DNA of 49,366 bases from Rhizobium sp. LC145 (GCF_001005825.1 NZ_LBHV01000018.1:1-49366); one strand, 5' to 3'. Counted from the stretch's first letter, positions 6,055 to 14,817 are shown. Program-made: numbers and translations. Notes: generated by a model from the sequence alone, not told the origin.

Positions 6055-7052
6055 CACGCCATTCCCTCCACCGTCTTCGCCACGGCCTTCCTGTCGGCGC
6101 TCTTGCGCCAGTAGAGGAATCCGGAAATCCCGGCCACGGCGAGCAGGACCAGTAACAGGTTTTGCCAGGGCATCCCGCCGATCGCGGAAAGAGCGCTGGA
6201 CAAACCCGTACCCGTCACGGCCGGCACAAGCACTTCCTTCGACTTCCACCAGGGGGCATCGAGGCTTGGCGGCGTGACTGGAACGGGAACGGGCTTCTCC
6301 TCCGTCACCGGAGCAGGCGACACAATCGCGGGGCCGATCGCCTTGGGCGCGAGATCCGCGAGCATGAGGTGGATCGCTGCGCGCGTCTGCGGCCCGTCCA
6401 ACCCGTCGAGGTTGCCGCGATATTTCCCGGCCGCCTTTGCGGCTTTCTGGAAAGCTAGAATTTCCGTCGCTTTATAACCGAGATATACGAGCCCGAGGCG
6501 GGTGTAATAGTCGAGCCGGTCCGGATAGCCGTTCAGGCCGCCGTTCCACCGCCTCGTTATCATCTCCTGGTCGTTGCGGTCGGCATAGCGATTGAGCGAC
6601 TTGCGATCGGGATTGCCGACATCCCAATACCAGATTGGCCCCAACCCCTCCCAGGGGTCGGTATTGAGCAGTTCCGGGTTCTTGACGAAATCCGGAGGGT
6701 TCATGCCCTTCTCGGCGCACCAGTCGCGGAAGGCGGCGTAATTTGCCCGGCCGGTAATCTGCCCTCCGGTGCGCCCCATGAACTTCTTGCCGTCGCCATC
6801 CTTCTGCGGCGTGTTGCCAAGGTCGGCGCGCGTGTCGTACCGCTCCTGCGCCGGCGTCGGGCCCCAGATTTCCCGATCGAAACGGAAGCTGCCACTCTCG
6901 TGCATGAGCTGCGCCAGATAGGGCACCTCGCGATGCGGAAGGTTGAGGCCAACGGCCGGCCCGAAGCGCTGGAGCGCGATCAGGACAGAGCTGAGATTGC
7001 TTTCAACGACGCGCACCTTAGCGGCCGCGCGCACCTGTGCGGCAGTGATCAT
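6054..7052 (-). CDS. Endolysin, glycoside hydrolase 19 family, membrane-anchored
   Basis: 332 residues. The N-terminal catalytic domain (about 1-180) carries MHESGSFRFDREIWGPT with the family Glu, then FMGRTGGQITGRANY and WYWDVGNPDRKSLN, as in GH19 chitinase-like phage lysozymes. The middle part (GYKATEILAFQKAAKAAGKYRGNLDGLDGPQTRAAI) resembles a peptidoglycan-binding repeat. A proline-rich linker leads to a C-terminal hydrophobic helix (LLLVLLAVAGISGFLYW) and a basic tail, so the protein is probably held in the inner membrane. The ATG at 7052 has GGAG at the right spacing; a TTG at 7064 is in frame. It heads the lysis cassette: endolysin, Rz, Rz1, holin. Confidence 0.88.
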   Translation of the reverse strand: MITAAQVRAAAKVRVVESNLSSVLIALQRFGPAVGLNLPHREVPYLAQLMHESGSFRFDREIWGPTPAQERYDTRADLGNTPQKDGDGKKFMGRTGGQITGRANYAAFRDWCAEKGMNPPDFVKNPELLNTDPWEGLGPIWYWDVGNPDRKSLNRYADRNDQEMITRRWNGGLNGYPDRLDYYTRLGLVYLGYKATEILAFQKAAKAAGKYRGNLDGLDGPQTRAAIHLMLADLAPKAIGPAIVSPAPVTEEKPVPVPVTPPSLDAPWWKSKEVLVPAVTGTGLSSALSAIGGMPWQNLLLVLLAVAGISGFLYWRKSADRKAVAKTVEGMA

Positions 7053-7156
7053 GATTTTCTCCAAATGTTGAGGGGAGGGGAGGCGCGAACTGGCGCCGGG
7101 ATTGCGGTCAGCTCCGGCAATGGAGCCGCCGCGATGTCGGAAGGGTGATTGAAGAT

Positions 7157-7996
7157 CTACCGCAGCGGTAGGTTAGGGGGCATAGGGTCTTTGCCGTCGA
7201 GGATGATGACCTCACCGACGTCTTTGCCGACGCCACCGCGAACCGTATAGGTGAGATTGACGGAGATCATCGGGAAGGCCGAAAACACCTCGCGCACGCC
7301 GGCGCAGTCATTGAGCGAAATCATGAATCGCCCTTTGATCCTCGCCAGGCGCTCGGCCATGACGGTGAAGGTCGAGCGAGAAAACGCATCCTTTCCATAA
7401 TCGCCCTCGTTCCCGTAATAGGGAGGGTCGAGATAGAAGAGGGTTTCCGTCCTGTCGTAGCGGTCGACGAAGTCAGACCAGTCAAGGTTTTCTATCACCA
7501 CCCCGGAAAGCCTTTCGTGGACTTCCTCAAGGATGATGCCAAGGCGGCCGAGATTGAACCGGGCCGGCCCGGTCGTATCCACCCCGAAACTACGACCCAC
7601 GATCTTGCCGCCGAATGAGAGACGCTGCAGGTAGAGAAATCTTGCAGCCCGCTCCAGATCGGTAAGGGTGGAGGGATCGGTTGCAGCGAGACGCTCGAAC
7701 TCTCGCCTTGAAGTGAGCTGGAACTTCATGACTTCCATGAATTGCGGGTAGTGCCGTTGCAATATCCGGAAGAGCGTGGCGACGTCGCCAGACCGATCGT
7801 TGATCACCTCGCTTTTCGGAACGAGAGAGCGGCGGAAGAAAACACCGCCCATACCGATAAATGGCTCGGCATACAGATTGTGCGGGATCTGCTCCAATAG
7901 GGAGGCCACCCGCTGTGAAAGCTGTTTCTTCCCACCCAGGTAAGCAGCGGGTGGGGACACGGGCCGGACGGCCGTGAACTGGAAAAAGTCTTGCAT
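7157..7996 (-). CDS. D12-class DNA N6-adenine methyltransferase (Dam-like)
   Basis: 279 residues. Motif I region is AAYLGGKKQLSQRV and EPFIGMGGVFFRR; motif IV is DPPYYGNE, both diagnostic of D12-class N6-adenine methylases. A C-terminal sequence (TYTVRGGVGKDVGEVIILDG) closes the fold. It likely methylates phage DNA before packaging, which protects it from restriction. It stands between the tail gene for gpD and the endolysin, in the late direction, and so is expected to be made late. A second, different D12 enzyme is encoded in the early rightward operon at 46736. The start at 7996 is the first Met giving a normal N-terminus. Confidence 0.9.
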   Translation of the reverse strand: MQDFFQFTAVRPVSPPAAYLGGKKQLSQRVASLLEQIPHNLYAEPFIGMGGVFFRRSLVPKSEVINDRSGDVATLFRILQRHYPQFMEVMKFQLTSRREFERLAATDPSTLTDLERAARFLYLQRLSFGGKIVGRSFGVDTTGPARFNLGRLGIILEEVHERLSGVVIENLDWSDFVDRYDRTETLFYLDPPYYGNEGDYGKDAFSRSTFTVMAERLARIKGRFMISLNDCAGVREVFSAFPMISVNLTYTVRGGVGKDVGEVIILDGKDPMPPNLPLR

Positions 7997-8149
7997 TGTG
8001 AAGGACCGAATTTTCTGCCAAACCCCTGCCGCCCGAAAGGGCCTTGGGTGTGGCGATGATCCTACCGGATTGCCAGGCGGGAAGAGACGGCAATCAACGC
8101 CCGCCGTTGCAGCCGCAGGGCTGCGACCACCCGAAGCCGGGGGCTCAAT

Positions 8150-8171
8150 GGCCGGGAGGAGACTCCCGGCC
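8150..8171 (-). other. Hairpin after the gpD gene
   Basis: GGCCGGGAG (8150-8158), loop GAGA, CTCCCGGCC (8163-8171), just downstream of the gpD stop. No T tract in either direction, so probably a processing or stability element rather than a terminator. Confidence 0.55.
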
Positions 8172-8176
8172 AACCT

Positions 8177-9361
8177 CTAGTTCTCGTCGGTGCGCCCGTA
8201 GCGGCGGTTATATTCCTCAAAGGTGCGATTGCCGGCCGGAGCCGTAGGCGCTGTACCGTTGGAAGCATCCCCGCCGCCCGAGGTAGAACCCTCGGCGGCC
8301 GAGGTCGAACCCGACCGGCCCTCGCCGGACTTGCGATCATCCTTGCCCGCACCGCTCGACGGCTGTTTCAGCTCCAGCGCTGTCGTCGATCCGCCCGATC
8401 GGTCGGCCTGATGCGTCACGCTGACAATGCGGTAGGAGCCGTCGATACCGGGCCGCGCACCTTTCAGAACGAACGTTCCTTCGGCCTGCGCTGTCACTTC
8501 GAGGTCGAGGGTGACGTTTCCCTTCCCACCTTCGCGCTCGCTTTCAGACTTGCGCCCTTCTGCAATCGCCTTCGCCTGCCCCTCGTCCGCTACTGTCGTG
8601 CGAACCTCATCCGTGGCATCGGCTTCAATTCCCGTCTCCACCTCGATTTCCTTGAAGCTCGCTGACTTGCGATCGAAATAGCGAGCCTTCGACTTGGAGA
8701 ACTTTCCCCGACCGTTGAGCGGGGCGATGTCCCAATTAATGACATTGCCAATAGTTTCGCCGGGAGCCGGAGCAATGCCGACTACGGTCGGCATGGGTTG
8801 GCCGGTGGCAGACAATCCTTGCCCTCGCTTTGCAAGCACCGCCTGGTCACCGCGGATCTTGAAGGTGCCGCCCAGTTCGCGGGCGAGCTTCTGGCCGAGA
8901 TGCAGGAAGCTTTCCGAACCGGCCGACCAATAATCCCGCGAAATGCTGGCAAAGTCTGGATCGATGGTGATGCCCTTCAACCCGGCATTCTTCGCCGCCT
9001 TGTCGAGGAACTGCTGAAGTGTCGCGTCATCCATATGATGCGACTGCGGCTCCTTCGCCTTTCCCTTTGCATCGAACCCCTTGGCGCCGACCGATAGCGT
9101 TCGGCCGCTTCCGCGAGCCCCACGAGAGCGGACACTATCGACCTTGCCGGTGAAGGCAGAAACACCCTGCAGGAATACCTGCACGCTCACCCCTTCCGCC
9201 GGCATCTTGATTTGCCCGTTGCTGTCGTCGAATTCGAGACTGCAGGTATCGCTGGCCGAACCGTCCTTGTCGGAGATCGAGATCTTCAACAGGAATGGCC
9301 GCATAGCCGAAGTCATGTCCTCGCCGTCGACGAAGACTTTCCAATCCACTGTCCAAGGCAT
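8177..9361 (-). CDS. Baseplate hub protein, P2 gpD family
   Basis: 394 residues. It opens with a gpD-type beta domain (VDGEDMTSAMRPFLLKISISDKDGSASDTCSLEF), continues through DYWSAGSESFLHLGQKLARELGGTFKIRGDQAVLAKRG, and ends in a long low-complexity Gly/Ser/Ala tail (about 345-394). Known: gpD (late control D, hub of the contractile tail, like T4 gp27/VgrG) anchors the spike and tail tube. Here it follows U and X in the P2 order T-U-X-D. The polar tail is longer than usual and may be an adaptation of unknown use. Confidence 0.9.
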   Translation of the reverse strand: MPWTVDWKVFVDGEDMTSAMRPFLLKISISDKDGSASDTCSLEFDDSNGQIKMPAEGVSVQVFLQGVSAFTGKVDSVRSRGARGSGRTLSVGAKGFDAKGKAKEPQSHHMDDATLQQFLDKAAKNAGLKGITIDPDFASISRDYWSAGSESFLHLGQKLARELGGTFKIRGDQAVLAKRGQGLSATGQPMPTVVGIAPAPGETIGNVINWDIAPLNGRGKFSKSKARYFDRKSASFKEIEVETGIEADATDEVRTTVADEGQAKAIAEGRKSESEREGGKGNVTLDLEVTAQAEGTFVLKGARPGIDGSYRIVSVTHQADRSGGSTTALELKQPSSGAGKDDRKSGEGRSGSTSAAEGSTSGGGDASNGTAPTAPAGNRTFEEYNRRYGRTDEN

Positions 9362-9363
9362 GT

Positions 9364-9591
9364 TCAGTTTCCGAAGAGAGAGACGACGGGCTTGAAGACG
9401 AAGGCATCAGCGGCCGGCTTATCGGGGATGGTAAGCACCGTACCGAGCGGCAGGAAAGGCCCGAGGCTGGAAAGGCCGGGATTCTTCTCAAGCGTTTCCT
9501 CGAGGAGGGAGCGCCCCTCCACGCCGTATGCCTGGTGAAGCAACAGCTCGACCGTCATTCCTTCGCGGCGGATCTTGAAGGTTTGTGGCAT
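9364..9591 (-). CDS. Tail protein X (P2 gpX family, LysM-like)
   Basis: 75 residues. The sequence MPQTFKIRREGMTVELLLHQAYG, NPGLSSLGPFLPLGTVLTIPDKP is the normal gpX pattern: a LysM-like fold ending in a P-x-G-x-x-L-x-I-P motif. It lies between gpU and gpD with gaps of only a few bases, in P2 order. gpX is needed for tail completion, probably binding the hub. Confidence 0.88.
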   Translation of the reverse strand: MPQTFKIRREGMTVELLLHQAYGVEGRSLLEETLEKNPGLSSLGPFLPLGTVLTIPDKPAADAFVFKPVVSLFGN

Positions 9592-9594
9592 CGT

Positions 9595-10029
9595 CTACTC
9601 CATGAGCCCGAATAGGGAGAGTATCGAATTGATGACGGAGGTGGAGGAACGCTCGGGGCTGCTCTTCGTCAGTTCGATGGAATGCCTGATGAAGAAGCCG
9701 ACCCCGTCGCGCATCAATTCCTTGTGCCCCTCTGAAACCTTGTCGATCGTAAACCAGCCGACGCGCGTACCATCGCCGCGTTGAACCGGTTGCGAGAGTC
9801 CGGCGAGCATCATGCTCTTCACCAGCTCCAGTTCCGTCAGGCCACCAGTCTTGAAGGGCAGCAGCTGGCCGGAAAGGATCAGCTTGTCACTACCTTCACC
9901 CATGAATTCGCGGGCGATCATGCCGCCCACGATAGGCTTGTCGGCGAAATCGGCCGACATCGTCCGCTGGACCTCGTCCACGCTGAAGGGACGCGTGTCG
10001 AGTTTTAGCGCTCCAATCAGATACAACAT
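9595..10029 (-). CDS. Tail protein U (P2 gpU family)
   Basis: 144 residues. Pattern LDTRPFSVDEVQRTMSADFADKPIVGG is shared with P2-like gpU, followed by the strand LILSGQLLPFKTGGLTELELVK and VGWFTIDKVSEGH. gpU is a tail-completion protein at the tail end. Its ATG overlaps the tape-measure stop by one base, so translation is coupled. Confidence 0.88.
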   Translation of the reverse strand: MLYLIGALKLDTRPFSVDEVQRTMSADFADKPIVGGMIAREFMGEGSDKLILSGQLLPFKTGGLTELELVKSMMLAGLSQPVQRGDGTRVGWFTIDKVSEGHKELMRDGVGFFIRHSIELTKSSPERSSTSVINSILSLFGLME

Positions 10030-12212
10030 CAGGCAACTCCATATCCGGTGTCCGCATAGACGCCGGTGACCTCTTCACGAAGCTGCTGGCCGACTATACC
10101 CGACACCCGATTCGCCAGCTCCTCGGGGTTGGTGACCCCGTGATTATGAAAGATGAGGGTCATATTGACGTTGGGAGCAGGGCGCGGATTGGTGACGTTG
10201 ACGTCCTGCGTGCCACGCGGCTGGGCTATGGCGTCGATGCTTGCGGCATCGAGGCTGATAGGCTTGGCCGCACCCAAAGCATCGATGTCGCCCGCCGGCG
10301 CTCCACTGGCGGGCGGCGCGGTGGGATTTGTCTGGATGCCGAAGTGATCGCGAGCGTTGAAATCAGGCTCCGCCGACTTGCCCCACCAGAACCGATCCCA
10401 GCCGGAGACTCCCTTTTCATCCTGGTTGAGGCCGAGGATGCGGCGAAGGTCTTCCCTGTACTGCTTCTGCAGGCGCACCTGGTCTTCAAAGGTGTCGCCG
10501 GGAGTAACAGACATCGCACCCGACATGAGACCGGGAGCACCAGCTACGAAAGCACCTTTTGCCCAGCGCCCCCACTGAGCCAAGCTGGCCAAAAGACCGG
10601 TTTCCGCAGCCGGCACACCCGACTTAGCTGATGTTTTAGTCCCTCCGCCCTTTGGCATGGTACCGCCAGACATGACGTCCGCGATCGTTCCAACCGTCTT
10701 GAGGGCACCTATGATCGCGGAGGCGCCGCTGAGAAGCATCAACGCCGATGCAAGCTTCCGGACTGTGCCCGCGAGGAAGGCTATGCCGGCACCCCACAGC
10801 ATTATCTGCAAACCATAAGGAGCGATCTCGGCGAAGAACTGCGCAATCGGGTTCTCCTTCAACGCGGCATTGAGTTCGCGGATCGAAGCCCCCCATTCCT
10901 TCGCCTGCATGAAGATCCGGCCGAGCTGGTCGCCGGCATTCGGGTCGATCTTGCCAGCAAAGAGGTCACCGAGATCCTCGACGATTTCACGGATGCCGCT
11001 ATATCCGAGGCCCTGCGCGAAGCCCTTCATCCCGACTTCGATCTGGTCGAAGATTGAAACGCGCTCGCCGAGCGTGTCGAGGACGTAGCCTATACCTGCG
11101 GCAGCTTCCTTGATCGTCGGCAACATCTGGTCGCCCATCGCCCAGAAGACGTTGGAAACCTTGTTGCCGAGCAGCTGCAGCGCGTTGGCGGTCGTATTCG
11201 AGCGCTCGATATACTCGTTGAACGCGGAACCGGAATATTTCGTCTTGTCGCCGACACTGTCGAGCGCCTGTTCAAGCAGCCCCATATTTCCGATCAGCGG
11301 CGCGAATGCCTTTGCCTCGTCGCCAAAGAAGTCGGAGAGGAGGGCGATATGCCGATCCTTCGGCGCTTTCGCAATCGCCTGCAGGACCTTCTTCATCGCC
11401 TTCGGCGCATCCTTCTGCATCTCCTTTGCGATCTGCGGAAGGTTAAGGCCGAGTGCGGCGGCAACCTCTTTCTGTCCTTTCTTCGCGGACGCGCCACGGG
11501 TGAGCGCCTTGACGACGTTCTGCATGGCCGTGCCCGCAACTTCGGCCTCGGCGCCGGCGGCAATCATGGCACTGCCGATACCGGCAATCTGTTCCTTGGT
11601 GAAGCCGCCCATTTCGGCGAGGGCGCCGACGCGCAGCATGTAGCGCGTGATATCCTTCGCTTTGGAAGCCATGTTGTTCGACAGGTGATTGATGGCATCC
11701 GCCATGTCACCGGTCTCGGCAACCGAAAGACCAAGCTGGGTCTTGAGCTTCGCGAGGCTTTCGCCGGCCTCGCCGGCCGACATATCGAACGCGATACCGA
11801 CGCGGGCCGCCATCTCGGAGAAAGCCTTGAGATCCGACGTCGCCACTCCGGATTCGCCGGCTGCGGCAAACAGCGCAGCGATGTCATTGGCCGCGATCGG
11901 CAGCTCGGTCGACATCTGGCGAATTGTCCGGCGCAGGTTCTCGAACTGCTCTTCATTCGCATCGACGACCTTGCGGACGTCGGCGAAAGCGCTTTCGAAT
12001 TGGATCGCAGCGCCGGCGGTGCTCTTGATGCCTTCCGACACACCCAGATATGCACCGCCGAATGCAAGCAGCTGCCCGCCGAGCGAGCGGAACGGCGCGT
12101 AGAAAGACGCGGCCTGACGCTCGATCCCGCCAAGGGCGGCGGAGATCCCGCGCGCACGGCTGGTCACCTGATCCAGCAGGGTAATTTTCAGCCGGCTTTC
12201 ATGCGTGGTCAT
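10029..12212 (-). CDS. Tail tape measure protein (P2 gpT-like)
   Basis: 727 residues, the longest tail gene after the 754-residue one. The central part has the TP901-type tape-measure core (ELPIAANDIAALFAAAGESGV, AGEAGESLAKLKTQLGLS, DAINHLSNNMASKAKDITRY), with long helical stretches and a hydrophobic region near 465-510 (GLQIMLWGAGIAFLAG). It sets tail length and is injected or moved on DNA ejection. It follows the E/E' frameshift gene, the standard order in P2-like phages. The length predicts a tail of roughly 100 nm by the common rule of about 1.5 angstrom per residue (rough inference). Confidence 0.92.
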   Translation of the reverse strand: MTTHESRLKITLLDQVTSRARGISAALGGIERQAASFYAPFRSLGGQLLAFGGAYLGVSEGIKSTAGAAIQFESAFADVRKVVDANEEQFENLRRTIRQMSTELPIAANDIAALFAAAGESGVATSDLKAFSEMAARVGIAFDMSAGEAGESLAKLKTQLGLSVAETGDMADAINHLSNNMASKAKDITRYMLRVGALAEMGGFTKEQIAGIGSAMIAAGAEAEVAGTAMQNVVKALTRGASAKKGQKEVAAALGLNLPQIAKEMQKDAPKAMKKVLQAIAKAPKDRHIALLSDFFGDEAKAFAPLIGNMGLLEQALDSVGDKTKYSGSAFNEYIERSNTTANALQLLGNKVSNVFWAMGDQMLPTIKEAAAGIGYVLDTLGERVSIFDQIEVGMKGFAQGLGYSGIREIVEDLGDLFAGKIDPNAGDQLGRIFMQAKEWGASIRELNAALKENPIAQFFAEIAPYGLQIMLWGAGIAFLAGTVRKLASALMLLSGASAIIGALKTVGTIADVMSGGTMPKGGGTKTSAKSGVPAAETGLLASLAQWGRWAKGAFVAGAPGLMSGAMSVTPGDTFEDQVRLQKQYREDLRRILGLNQDEKGVSGWDRFWWGKSAEPDFNARDHFGIQTNPTAPPASGAPAGDIDALGAAKPISLDAASIDAIAQPRGTQDVNVTNPRPAPNVNMTLIFHNHGVTNPEELANRVSGIVGQQLREEVTGVYADTGYGVA

Positions 12213-12223
12213 GGCCGCGTTCC

Positions 12224-12612
12224 TTACTTTTCAAACAATTTCTTTGTGCGATTGAAAGCCTGAAGCAGGCGGGCAGGGCGCCACCGCCAGATCATGTCCA
12301 GCGGCGTATTCGTCCAGTGTGCGACGTAGATCGAAATCCCCAGCCAGTCGGCGTCTAGATCTCGTTTCCCACCGGGTTGCCGACCTGCTTCATGATGCTT
12401 GCCAGGTCGCGGGCCTTGATCTTCCGGAAAACGGGGAGGGGAGTACCGGAGATCGCAGCCATTACGGTCACGATCTTTTCCATTTCGGTGCTGCAGTTGG
12501 CGGCATCGAGGAGGTCACCGACTTCGGCTTCGCGGAAAGTAAGCTCGCTCACCATTTGATCGCCGTTCTGGATCGGCGTCTGCAGTTTTACGGTGGTTGT
12601 CTTCTCCGACAT
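12224..12612 (-). CDS. E+E' tail assembly chaperone, made by -1 frameshift
   Basis: Frameshift product of 129 residues, coding complement(12364-12612) then complement(12224-12364). At complement 12364-12370 the mRNA reads G-GGA-AAC in the zero frame, a canonical -1 slippery heptamer, four codons before the E stop. After slipping, the frame reads RDLDADWLGISIYVAHW and ends ARLLQAFNRTKKLFEK before TAA. The E' part has no start codon of its own and resembles the E' half of P2-type proteins. Such fusions, made at low rate, are tail assembly chaperones acting on the tape measure. The codon-level read is direct; actual efficiency is not known. Confidence 0.85.
12355..12612 (-). CDS. Tail assembly protein E (P2 gpE family, zero-frame product)
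   Basis: 85 residues: MSEKTTTVKLQTPIQNGDQ, then LTFREAEVGDLLDAA, and DLASIMKQVGN, the usual gpE pattern (beta strand, then helices). It is the chaperone N-terminal half without the E' extension. It lies between the tail tube and tape measure genes. An in-frame reading region upstream is shadowed by a gene on the other strand, and the ATG at 12612 gives the family start. Confidence 0.88.
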   Translation of the reverse strand: MSEKTTTVKLQTPIQNGDQMVSELTFREAEVGDLLDAANCSTEMEKIVTVMAAISGTPLPVFRKIKARDLASIMKQVGNPVGNEI

Positions 12613-12671
12613 TGTGTTTTTCCTTTCGACGTGAAAAATTGCCGGCTCGCGGCGGGGCTTTTGAGGTGAAG

Positions 12672-12974
12672 ATGTCAGACGTTGAATTGGGGCTGCTGGT
12701 GATTGGGATTGCCAGCATTGGTGGCGCTGCGGGCGCAAAAAGCGGGGGGCAACCGGCATGGAAGGGGTTGACGATTGTACTTCTGTCCATGCTGCTCGCC
12801 GATATCGTCTTGCGGATGGTCGCCGCTCAGAACCTGCTAATCGGTCTCTTCCTTGCGATACTTTTCGCCTGCATCATTGGAGGAGCGATGAAGATGAGCG
12901 CACGCCAGATAAGCGTGGTCCTGATCGGCGCCATCGTTATTCTTTTGCCGGCGGGCTTAGTCATAGCGATCTAA
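12672..12974 (+). CDS. Small membrane protein on the opposite strand (moron candidate)
   Basis: 100 residues with three or four hydrophobic segments: about 5-22 (LGLLVIGIASIGGAAGA), 34-50 (GLTIVLLSMLLADIVLR), 54-76 (NLLIGLFLAILFACIIGGA) and 82-100 (VVLIGAIVILLPAGLVIAI). GAGG sits 6 bp before the ATG. It is the only rightward gene inside the 26-kb leftward tail/head block, between E and the tail tube gene, which is the classic position and orientation of a moron (an independently expressed cargo gene). A weak promoter only is visible (TTGTGT-17-AAAATT). The function is unknown; superinfection exclusion at the membrane is a common job for such proteins but is inference here. Confidence 0.7.
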   Translation: MSDVELGLLVIGIASIGGAAGAKSGGQPAWKGLTIVLLSMLLADIVLRMVAAQNLLIGLFLAILFACIIGGAMKMSARQISVVLIGAIVILLPAGLVIAI

Positions 12975-12980
12975 GCCCGC
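12951..12980. other. Perfect 10-bp inverted repeat over the moron stop codon
   Basis: GCGGGCTTAG (12951-12960) and CTAAGCCCGC (12971-12980), 10-nt loop, between two converging genes. No T tract, but it can form a hairpin in both transcripts. Confidence 0.7.
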
Positions 12981-12988
12981 GAGGCGGA

Positions 12989-13513
12989 TCACCCACCCAG
13001 CGCGCGGCGATGGCTCGCAAAACGATCAACGCCGTTGACGCGCATGATGCGCTCCCAGAAATCGACATAGAACAGTTCCTTCCCGTCGAGGTGGAACTCG
13101 TAATGCGTCACTTCCGCGAATGTATGGGTGCATCCCTGGAATTCCGCCGGCGCGCTCTCGTCGGGCTCCCATGCGTTGATGACCCCCTCGATAATGGCGC
13201 GGCCGGCAACCGGAGCGCCGCCACCAGGGCCGCGCTTCAGGTAACTGCCGGCGAACACCCATTTGTCGACCTCGCCCAGTCCACTGAAGATATCGGTGTC
13301 GATGCCCTTTGCGGAAAAAGCCGGCTCGGGCGCTTCGACGCGCGGCAGCGAGAAGTTCACCGCCATCACGCCACCGCCGGGATTATGCTCGCCGGTTGCA
13401 AACGTGATGCCGGGCAACGTGAGCGAAGCGATCGTGATGCCGCGCATCGTATCCGGCTGCGACACCCGGCGAACGTCAACCGCGGTGAGCAGGTAAAGAG
13501 GCATTTGTGCCAT
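12989..13513 (-). CDS. Major tail tube protein (P2 gpFII family)
   Basis: 174 residues. YLLTAVDVRRVSQPDTMRGITIASLTLPGITFATGEHNPGGGV at the N-terminus and the closing HTFAEVTHYEFHLDGKELFYVDFWERIMRVNGVDR (a tube-type strand-rich pattern with the typical end E-I-D-x-x-N-xx-R-like) match FII proteins. It polymerises into the inner tube under the sheath. It follows the sheath gene directly (24-bp gap). Confidence 0.9.
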   Translation of the reverse strand: MAQMPLYLLTAVDVRRVSQPDTMRGITIASLTLPGITFATGEHNPGGGVMAVNFSLPRVEAPEPAFSAKGIDTDIFSGLGEVDKWVFAGSYLKRGPGGGAPVAGRAIIEGVINAWEPDESAPAEFQGCTHTFAEVTHYEFHLDGKELFYVDFWERIMRVNGVDRFASHRRALGG

Positions 13514-13537
13514 GGGGAATAATCCTTCCGAGCTTGG

Positions 13538-14767
13538 TTAGTTGACGGTGCTGAGACGGGCGATAATGTCGTTGACCAGGCCGGTGACCGCGTCGCGGTA
13601 GCGGCGCACCTCGTGTCGGGCGATCTTGAAGGCGGGCGCCGGCTCGATACCGATGTTGACGGTCAGGTGGCCGAGACGGATTTCTTCCGGGCTGTTCTTG
13701 TCGGCACGGAATTTCAGGTCGGAGCCAAGGATGTCCTCGTCTGCCGTATGATCCCGAAGCATGAACTTCAGGCTGTTAAGCCATGCTTCGGTGCGGCTGG
13801 CCGAGACCTTCTTTCCGAGGAACTGACGGGTGATCTCCATCATCTTCACGGTCAGGTAATCCGTGCCGCGCACCTGGTGGATCTGCTTCCACAGCTCGCC
13901 GGTCGTGGTGTTGTCAGTGCCGATGAACACGAAACCGCCGTCAGCTACCGCACCGTCAACCCCGCTTTCGCCGGCCACGACGATGGAAACTTCGCTTTCC
14001 AGCATCTGCTGGCCTTCCGTCGAGCCGTCGAGAAGAGAGAACGGGATCTGCCGCGACAGGCCGGCGATGCCATAGAGCGCCCGGTTTGCGATCGGGTCGA
14101 ACGGCTTGCCGTTGTTTTCGGAATCGACGCGCTGAAAAAGACCGATGACGCGCGGGCCCATCGGCCGGGTGACCAGGTTGGCGCCTTCATAGATCCGAGC
14201 CGCCACGCCGACCGGCATGATGCGTTCGGAATTCAAGGTCTCGCGCGCATCGATCGCGTTGGCGGCCGACGTGTCGTCGACGTCGATGATGGATACCGCC
14301 AGCAGGCGTTCGCAGGCGGCATGCAGGGCGGCAGCCACCGGCCCGGCCGTCTCCATATTCGCGCGATAGGCACCGCGACCCGCCCAGATCAGGCGAGGCG
14401 TCGCATTCACAGCCGAGGGAATGGCGGCAACATTGGTCGGCGAAAGAGCGGTCGCGATGTTGGCGGCCGTCTCGGCGGCCGTCGCACCTTCCGCCACGCG
14501 ATAGATCGTGACGTCGGCGCCGGCATTGAGGCCGTTCAGCTGGGCATTGATGCCGTTGACGGCATCGCGCAGCAGGCCGGTTCCGAGCTTGGCAATCATG
14601 CCGGCGTCGCCGGTCGAGATTCGGATCGGCTCGCCGATCGGAAAGGCCGTATTGTCGGCATCCGCCGAGGTCTCGATGAGGAGGCCCTTCGAGAAGTCCG
14701 CACCCAGCGCAGGTACAGGCTCGTCATCAGGGCGCGAGAAGGTCATGCCGAACACGGGATCGGACAT
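13538..14767 (-). CDS. Contractile tail sheath protein (P2 gpFI family)
   Basis: 409 residues. Typical sheath pattern: MTFSRPDDEPVPALGADFSKGLLIETS, GEPIRISTGDAGMIAKLGTG, and the C-terminal LTVNIGIEPAPAFKIARHEVRRYRDA near the end, which in this family links neighbouring subunits. Starts at 14767 or 14770 (ATGATG, with GGAG ahead); upstream in-frame residues do not look coding. The sheath contracts to drive the tube into the envelope. It is the first gene after a terminator at 14818-14840, so it may also have a nearby promoter or depend on antitermination. Confidence 0.92.
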   Translation of the reverse strand: MSDPVFGMTFSRPDDEPVPALGADFSKGLLIETSADADNTAFPIGEPIRISTGDAGMIAKLGTGLLRDAVNGINAQLNGLNAGADVTIYRVAEGATAAETAANIATALSPTNVAAIPSAVNATPRLIWAGRGAYRANMETAGPVAAALHAACERLLAVSIIDVDDTSAANAIDARETLNSERIMPVGVAARIYEGANLVTRPMGPRVIGLFQRVDSENNGKPFDPIANRALYGIAGLSRQIPFSLLDGSTEGQQMLESEVSIVVAGESGVDGAVADGGFVFIGTDNTTTGELWKQIHQVRGTDYLTVKMMEITRQFLGKKVSASRTEAWLNSLKFMLRDHTADEDILGSDLKFRADKNSPEEIRLGHLTVNIGIEPAPAFKIARHEVRRYRDAVTGLVNDIIARLSTVN

Positions 14768-14817
14768 CATAGGCTCCATGAATGTTGGGTAAGCCTTGCC
14801 CAAGGGCTGAAAGGGCA

